Shown: positions 29,052-33,027 of the stretch, piece after piece
How the letters are laid out: every line of letters starts with the position of its first letter
Numbering within the stretch: the stretch's first letter is position 1
Source of the DNA: Actinomycetes bacterium
GTDB taxonomy: Bacteria > Actinomycetota > UBA4738
Assembly: GCA_021784765.1 (NCBI GenBank)
Contig: JAJYHN010000163.1
Location: 1 to 33,027, forward strand
Direction: 5' to 3'
DNA length: 33,027 bases
Notes under the pieces: model-generated
What the model saw: only the letters and a program-made list of their open reading frames with translations
Told to the model about the DNA's origin: nothing
Database searches by the model: none
Made by a program: the position numbers and the translations under genes

Positions 29052-30425
29052 ATGTCGGGCATGAGCAGGGGGATCCCGACCAACAGCCCGCTGGTCGAGG
29101 CGGCGTTCCGGACCGCCCTGCTCCAGCAGGGGCGCATCGTCCTCCTGTACGCGGCGGTCGTCTGTGCGGGCTGGGCCGCCCTGCTGCTCGCCATCTCCCT
29201 CGGGCGGCGCGGCGACGACGCCGCCCTGCTGCCACGGAGCGCCTGGCCCGAGCCGGCGGCCCGCCGGATGCTGCGGGTCACGTTCGGGCTGCTCTGGGTG
29301 CTCGACGGGATCCTGCAGGCCCAGCCGCAGATGCCCCTCGGGCTGCCGACGCAGGTCGTCGGGTCGGCGGCCGCGGGCGCGCCGGGCTGGCTGGCGCACC
29401 TCGTCGGGTTCGGCATCGCCGCGTGGGAGAACCACCCGATCGGGGCCGCCGTGGCGGCGGTGTGGATCCAGGTCGGCATCGGCGCATGGCTGCTGCTCGC
29501 CCCGCGCGGGCCCCTCTCGCGCGCGGCGGGGCTGGCGAGCGCCGGGTGGGCCCTGGTGGTCTGGGTGTTCGGGGAGGCGATGGGCGGGCTGCTGCAGCCG
29601 GGCGCCACCTGGCTCTACGGCGCGCCCGGCGCGGTGCTCGTGTACGCGGTCGTCGGCGCCCTGCTGGCGCTCCCCGAGGGATCCTGGGGGTCGCCGCGGC
29701 TCGGCGTGCGACTGCTGCGGGGCATCGGCGTGTTCTTCCTGGCGATGGCGCTCCTGCAGGCCTGGCCGGGTCGCGGGTTCTGGCAGGGCGGCCCGCTCTC
29801 CGGGATGGTGCGCGGGATGTCGGGGACGCCCCAGCCGCTGCCGCTCTCACGTCTGCTGGGCGCGTTCGCCGGCCTCGCGGCGGCGCACGGGTTCGCCGTG
29901 AATCTCGCGGTGGTGATCGCCCTCGGCGGCGTCGGCGCGGCGCTCCTCATCGGGGGACGGGCCCGCGTGCCGGGCGTCTGGGCGGGCGTCGTCCTCTGCC
30001 TCGGGACCTGGGTCCTCGTCCAGGACCTCGGGTTCTTCGGGGGCCTCGGCACGGATCCGAACGGCGGGCTGCCCACCGCGCTCCTGCTGCTCGGCGGCCT
30101 GCTCGCGGCCCGTCCGGCCGCGGCGCCCGTCCCGGTCCCCGTCGCGGAGGCGGCGGTCGCGGAGGCGGCGCCCGCCCCCGCCGTCCGCTGGACCCCCGTC
30201 GTCGCGCTGCGGGCGATGGCGGTTGCCGGCGCCGTCGGGTCACCCTGCTCGGCACCGTGCCGATCGCGCTCGCCTCGGTCACCTCGAACGCCAGCCCCAT
30301 CCTGGCCCAGAGCCTCGCGGGCGCCAGCCTGCCGCAGAACGCGCCGGCTCCCGGGTTCCGCCTGGTGGACCAGTTCGGCCGCCGGGTCGGCCTCGAGAGC
30401 CTTCGGGGAAAGGTCGTGCTGCTGA
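29052..30425 (+). CDS. Polytopic membrane protein, apparently frameshifted before a SCO1 domain
   Basis: The ATG at 29052 has a perfect AGGAGG ribosome site. The first ~390 residues contain about nine or ten transmembrane helices with VTFGLLWVLDGILQAQPQMP near the start, a motif of uncharacterised actinobacterial membrane proteins (DoxX-like in general appearance). From about 30237 the frame turns into Arg/Ser/Pro-rich nonsense and stops at 30425, while the +2 frame picks up the rest of a transmembrane segment (VTLLGTVPIALASV) and then a SCO1 domain. The natural product was therefore probably one membrane-SCO1 fusion of about 600 residues, with one base missing in the GGG at 30237-30239, or an error in the sequence. 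Confidence 0.72.
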   Translation: MSGMSRGIPTNSPLVEAAFRTALLQQGRIVLLYAAVVCAGWAALLLAISLGRRGDDAALLPRSAWPEPAARRMLRVTFGLLWVLDGILQAQPQMPLGLPTQVVGSAAAGAPGWLAHLVGFGIAAWENHPIGAAVAAVWIQVGIGAWLLLAPRGPLSRAAGLASAGWALVVWVFGEAMGGLLQPGATWLYGAPGAVLVYAVVGALLALPEGSWGSPRLGVRLLRGIGVFFLAMALLQAWPGRGFWQGGPLSGMVRGMSGTPQPLPLSRLLGAFAGLAAAHGFAVNLAVVIALGGVGAALLIGGRARVPGVWAGVVLCLGTWVLVQDLGFFGGLGTDPNGGLPTALLLLGGLLAARPAAAPVPVPVAEAAVAEAAPAPAVRWTPVVALRAMAVAGAVGSPCSAPCRSRSPRSPRTPAPSWPRASRAPACRRTRRLPGSAWWTSSAAGSASRAFGERSCC

Positions 30426-30862
30426 CCTTCCTCGACCCCGTGTGCACCACCCAATGCCCGATCATCGCCCAGGAGATGAAGGCGGCCGACCGGCTGCTCG
30501 GCCCGAGGACGGCGTCCAGGGTCGCGATGGTCGCGATCGCCGCGAACCCCGTGTACCGGTCCACCGAGGTGCTCCGGTCGTTCGACCGCCAGGAGCGGCT
30601 CGGTTCGCTCTCGAACTGGCTGTTCCTCACGGGCACGCGCAAGCAGCTCGAGCGCGTGTGGGCCGCATACGGCATCGAGGTCCAGGTGGTGCCGGGGGGC
30701 GCCATGGTCGCGCACAACGACATCGCCTACGTGCTCGACGCCTCCGGCCGGATTCGATGGATCCTGAACACGGATCCCGGTCCCGGCTCGGCCGCGACCA
30801 GAGCATCCTTCGGCGCGCTGTTCGTCGAGTACCTGACCCGGGTGCTCGGGCCCTCGTCATGA
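30257..30862 (+). CDS. SCO1/SenC-type thioredoxin-fold copper chaperone domain
   Basis: A SCO-family domain of about 180 residues acting on the outer side of the membrane in assembly of the CuA centre. It has the PGFRLVDQFGRRVGLESLRGK opening, the copper/redox CxxxC motif (DPVCTTQCP) and the later His of the copper site (MVAHNDIAYVLD). The first GTG in frame (30257) would leave a truncated hydrophobic leader, so translation most likely enters from the upstream membrane-domain frame by a now-broken fusion. Its stop overlaps the next gene by 4 bp (ATGA). Whether a functional protein is made depends on the frameshift. Confidence 0.8.
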   Translation: MPIALASVTSNASPILAQSLAGASLPQNAPAPGFRLVDQFGRRVGLESLRGKVVLLTFLDPVCTTQCPIIAQEMKAADRLLGPRTASRVAMVAIAANPVYRSTEVLRSFDRQERLGSLSNWLFLTGTRKQLERVWAAYGIEVQVVPGGAMVAHNDIAYVLDASGRIRWILNTDPGPGSAATRASFGALFVEYLTRVLGPSS

Positions 30863-32031
30863 GCGACCCACGGGCGTTCCCGAGGGGCCGTCGCCCGCGA
30901 TCCTCCGCGGGGCGCGCGGCGCTCGCGTGCGCGCTGTCGGCGCTCGCCCTGTCCTCGTGCGCGCAGCGCGCCACCCCCGTGGGCGCGGCCCCGCTCCCGA
31001 GCCCACCCCTCGCCGTGACGGTGGCGACCCCCGAGGCGACCTGGACGACGGTCAAGGTCGGCGCCTACTGGGAGCTGCTCCGCCGGCCCCGGAAGGGATC
31101 GACCTGGTCGCTCGCCACGCCTCCCGGCGTCGACGACGGGGGAGGGCTCGTTCTCGCCGGGGCTCCCGACGGGTCCCTCACCGTGGGCTTCCGGCCCACG
31201 GATCTCCTCCGGTTCTCCCCGCTGGAGGCGACCGGCGACGGCGGGCGGACGTGGTCGCAGGGGCTCCTGCCGGGCGGGCTGGCCAACGGCGCCGACACGT
31301 TGTCGAGCGGTCCCGGCGGCCGCGCCTGGGCGCTGCTCCAGGAAGGGGGCGGCGAGGTCGTGGCCCGCTCGTCCCCGGGCTCGCCCTGGCGGAGGGTCGT
31401 GAGCGCCGGCTCGCTCCGGTCGGAGCCCGTGGCATCCCCCTGCGGCGTCGAGGCCATCTCGAGCGTCCTGCTGCCGCCCTCGGGCTCCGGCCTCGTCGCC
31501 GCCGTCTGCGATCGCCCCGGCACGGCCGGGATCTTCGCGGAGGCAGCGGGCGCGTGGCGGGCGGCCGGACCCCAGCTTCCCCCCGTCCTCCGGACCGCGA
31601 TGGTCCGGGTCGTCCGCGTCACCGCGACGGGCGGCGGGCTCGTCGCGCTGCTCCTCGTCCGCTCGGCGGCGGGTGCGTCGATCATCGCCGCCTGGGGATC
31701 GAGCGGCGCCACCGACTGGCGCCTGTCGGCCCCGCTGCCCCTGGGGACGGGGACGCCCCCGCGCCTCCTCGAGGCCGCGATCGACCCTCAGGGCGCGGGC
31801 TACGTCCTTCTCGGCGCCGCCGGGCACCGCCTCGCGCTCGCGCGCGCGACGCGGGCGTCGGCAACCTGGCAGGGGATCCCGCCACCGCCAGGGTCCGTCA
31901 CGTCGGTGGCGATCGACGGAGAGCGGATCGACGCCTTCCAGCCCCGGCGCGGGAGCATCCTGGACTGGAGGCTGGACGCCGCAGCGGGCGTGTGGCGCGA
32001 GGCGGCGAGCATCAGGATGCCGTTCTCGTAG
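30859..32031 (+). CDS. Lipoprotein with Asp-box propeller-like repeats
   Basis: A 390-residue exported protein. The basic N-terminus and hydrophobic stretch end in a canonical lipobox, LSSC, with lipidated Cys34. The mature part (about 50-390) is built of repeated beta-strand units; TGDGGRTWSQG near residue 130 is an Asp-box (BNR) motif, and similar WRR, WRL and WREA strand ends recur, consistent with a seven-bladed propeller of the sialidase/Ycf48 type. No catalytic residues of sialidases are evident. It is translationally coupled to the SCO1 domain (ATGA), so a role in oxidase assembly on the outer membrane face is plausible; this is inference. Confidence 0.72.
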   Translation: MSDPRAFPRGRRPRSSAGRAALACALSALALSSCAQRATPVGAAPLPSPPLAVTVATPEATWTTVKVGAYWELLRRPRKGSTWSLATPPGVDDGGGLVLAGAPDGSLTVGFRPTDLLRFSPLEATGDGGRTWSQGLLPGGLANGADTLSSGPGGRAWALLQEGGGEVVARSSPGSPWRRVVSAGSLRSEPVASPCGVEAISSVLLPPSGSGLVAAVCDRPGTAGIFAEAAGAWRAAGPQLPPVLRTAMVRVVRVTATGGGLVALLLVRSAAGASIIAAWGSSGATDWRLSAPLPLGTGTPPRLLEAAIDPQGAGYVLLGAAGHRLALARATRASATWQGIPPPPGSVTSVAIDGERIDAFQPRRGSILDWRLDAAAGVWREAASIRMPFS

Positions 32032-32131
32032 CGCGCCACCGGCCGACGGCTCACCGACGGCTCGGCGACGGCTCCTCACCAACGGCCCGCCGACGGCTCG
32101 GCGAAAGGACGCCTCCGGTCGGACCACGGCC

Positions 32132-32149
32132 GGGCCGGCCGGCCGGCCC
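32132..32149. terminator. Perfect GC palindrome between convergent genes
   Basis: The 18-bp sequence made of GGCC units at 32132-32149 is its own reverse complement and lies between the convergent lipoprotein and ctaB genes, where a bidirectional terminator is expected. No U tract follows. Upstream of it (32040-32100) CGACGGCTC recurs four times as a degenerate short repeat. Nothing else is seen in this 132-bp gap. Confidence 0.4.
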
Positions 32150-32163
32150 AGCCCACCCGGCCC

Positions 32164-33027
32164 TCAGCCGACGAGCGGGGCGAGCGCCATGGCGAGGAAC
32201 AGGGCGGCGAGGTAGGCGAGCGAGAAGTGGAACAGCACCCGGGCGCGGGAGGGGGTGGGATCGGCCCGGAGCCGCAGCGCGAGCCAGACGAAGGCCCCCC
32301 CGAGCACCAGGGCCGGGACGAGGTAGGCGAGCCCGAGCGTGCCCGAGGCATAGGGCGCGAGCGTCACCGCGACCAGCACGAGCGAGTAGCGAAGGATCTG
32401 GCGGGTGGTCTCGATCTCCCCGCGCACGACCGGCAGCATCGGGATGCCGGCGGCGGCGTAGTCGGCGCGCATCAAAAGGGCGAGGGCCCAAAAGTGCGGC
32501 GGGGTCCAGAAGAACACCGTGAGGAACAGCCACAGCGCCGGGATCGAGAGGTGCCCGGTGGCGGCGGCCCAGCCAACGAGCGGGGGGATCGCTCCGGCGG
32601 CGCCGCCGATCACGATGTTCCGGGGCGTCGAGCGCTTCAGCCATCCCGTGTAGACGAGGACGTAGACGAGGTTGCCGGCGAGGGCGAGCAGGGCGGCAAG
32701 GACGTTCACGAGCGAGGCGAGAAGGACGAAGGAGGCGGCCGACAGGGCAAGGCCGAACTCGAGGGCCGCCGAGGGCCCGACCCGGGTGGCGGCGACCGGA
32801 CGCGTGGAGGTCCTGAGCATCCGCCGGTCGACGTCGCGGTCCATCACGTGGTTCAGGGCGCTCGCGCCCCCCGAGGCGAGGGCCCCGCCGAGCATCGTGA
32901 GGGCGAGGGCGCGAAGGGAGGGGACCCCGTGCGCGGCGACGAACATGCCCCCGGCCGCGGTGACGAGCAGCAGCACCATGATCCGGGGCTTGGTGAGGGC
33001 GAGGTAGTCGCGCCAGTTCCCCAGGGG
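32164..33027 (-). CDS. ctaB: Heme O synthase (protoheme IX farnesyltransferase), 5' end outside the window
   Basis: A partial UbiA-family prenyltransferase that attaches farnesyl to heme b to form heme O, the substrate of CtaA. The visible 287 residues begin at LGNWRDYLALTKPRI, so only a short N-terminus is missing beyond 33027. The first Asp-rich motif is NHVMDRDVDRRM with TSTRP following, the conserved YTGWLKRSTPRNIVIGG loop comes next, then the second Asp-containing motif MRADYAAAGIPMLPVV. About eight to nine transmembrane helices are visible. It is convergent with the plus-strand assembly genes and completes the heme A pathway together with ctaA. Confidence 0.94.
   Translation of the reverse strand, partial: PLGNWRDYLALTKPRIMVLLLVTAAGGMFVAAHGVPSLRALALTMLGGALASGGASALNHVMDRDVDRRMLRTSTRPVAATRVGPSAALEFGLALSAASFVLLASLVNVLAALLALAGNLVYVLVYTGWLKRSTPRNIVIGGAAGAIPPLVGWAAATGHLSIPALWLFLTVFFWTPPHFWALALLMRADYAAAGIPMLPVVRGEIETTRQILRYSLVLVAVTLAPYASGTLGLAYLVPALVLGGAFVWLALRLRADPTPSRARVLFHFSLAYLAALFLAMALAPLVG

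Noticed and set aside
32040-32150. Clustered CGACGGCTC copies as a possible CRISPR-like array
   Set aside because: Copies are only 9 bp, unevenly spaced and without unique spacers; they are low-complexity GC sequence between convergent genes.
1-33027. Defence, biosynthetic or phage system
   Set aside because: All multigene blocks resolve into transport, nitrogen/carbon assimilation, signalling or respiration; the only mobile gene is the IS630 remnant.

Overview
The window is very GC-rich (roughly 73-75%), dense, and organised in tightly coupled operons with many GTG starts and ATGA/GTGA overlaps. The gene set (GlnR-like orphan regulator, type I-alpha glutamine synthetase, CtaG-type instead of Cox11-type oxidase assembly, RegX3-like two-component pair) suggests an actinomycetote, perhaps a deep or uncultured lineage such as the Thermoleophilia. 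This placement is inference from gene content; there is no rRNA or other phylogenetic marker in the window.

Layout. 1-2.7 kb: aldo/keto reductase, NUDIX hydrolase, DUF309 protein and a Ser/Pro/Gly-rich anchored protein. 2.7-5.1 kb: a minus-strand operon of an 80-residue membrane protein, an OmpR-type response regulator and a HAMP histidine kinase. 5.1-10.0 kb: a minus-strand operon for a ferric-type ABC importer (binding protein, fused double permease, ATPase), followed by an FTR1-like membrane protein with two ExxE motifs and a 65-residue membrane protein. 10.2-12.6 kb: a nitrogen operon of a stand-alone Lrp/AsnC ligand-binding (RAM) domain, glutamine synthetase and a GlnR-like regulator. 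12.8-20.8 kb: a small secreted protein, PEP carboxylase and the glutamate synthase large subunit, so ammonium assimilation and anaplerotic carbon supply sit together. About 21-21.8 kb: a 3'-truncated IS630-type element where gltD might have been expected, joined to a damaged or chimeric minus-strand gene. 22.4-33 kb: a cytochrome c oxidase locus. On the minus strand it runs cupredoxin, subunit II, subunit I, subunit III, Rrf2 regulator, heme A synthase; on the plus strand it has CtaG, a membrane domain plus SCO1 domain (apparently split by a frameshift) and a propeller lipoprotein; heme O synthase (CtaB) runs off the right edge.

Most notable observations. (1) A 57-bp block with the same internal register, an 11-bp-spaced motif ending at a TAnCGT -10 box, lies upstream of both the RAM-glnA-glnR operon and gltB, and looks like the binding site of the GlnR-like protein encoded here. 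(2) Oxidase subunit I keeps the D-channel, CuB and Tyr-His residues but has Leu where the K-channel Lys is expected and Gly at the Mg-site Asp. (3) The ABC importer is coupled to an FTR1-like protein. (4) A membrane domain/SCO1 reading frame is broken inside a transmembrane segment. (5) The IS630 remnant ends abruptly inside its DDE domain.

I found no tRNA, rRNA or CRISPR array.
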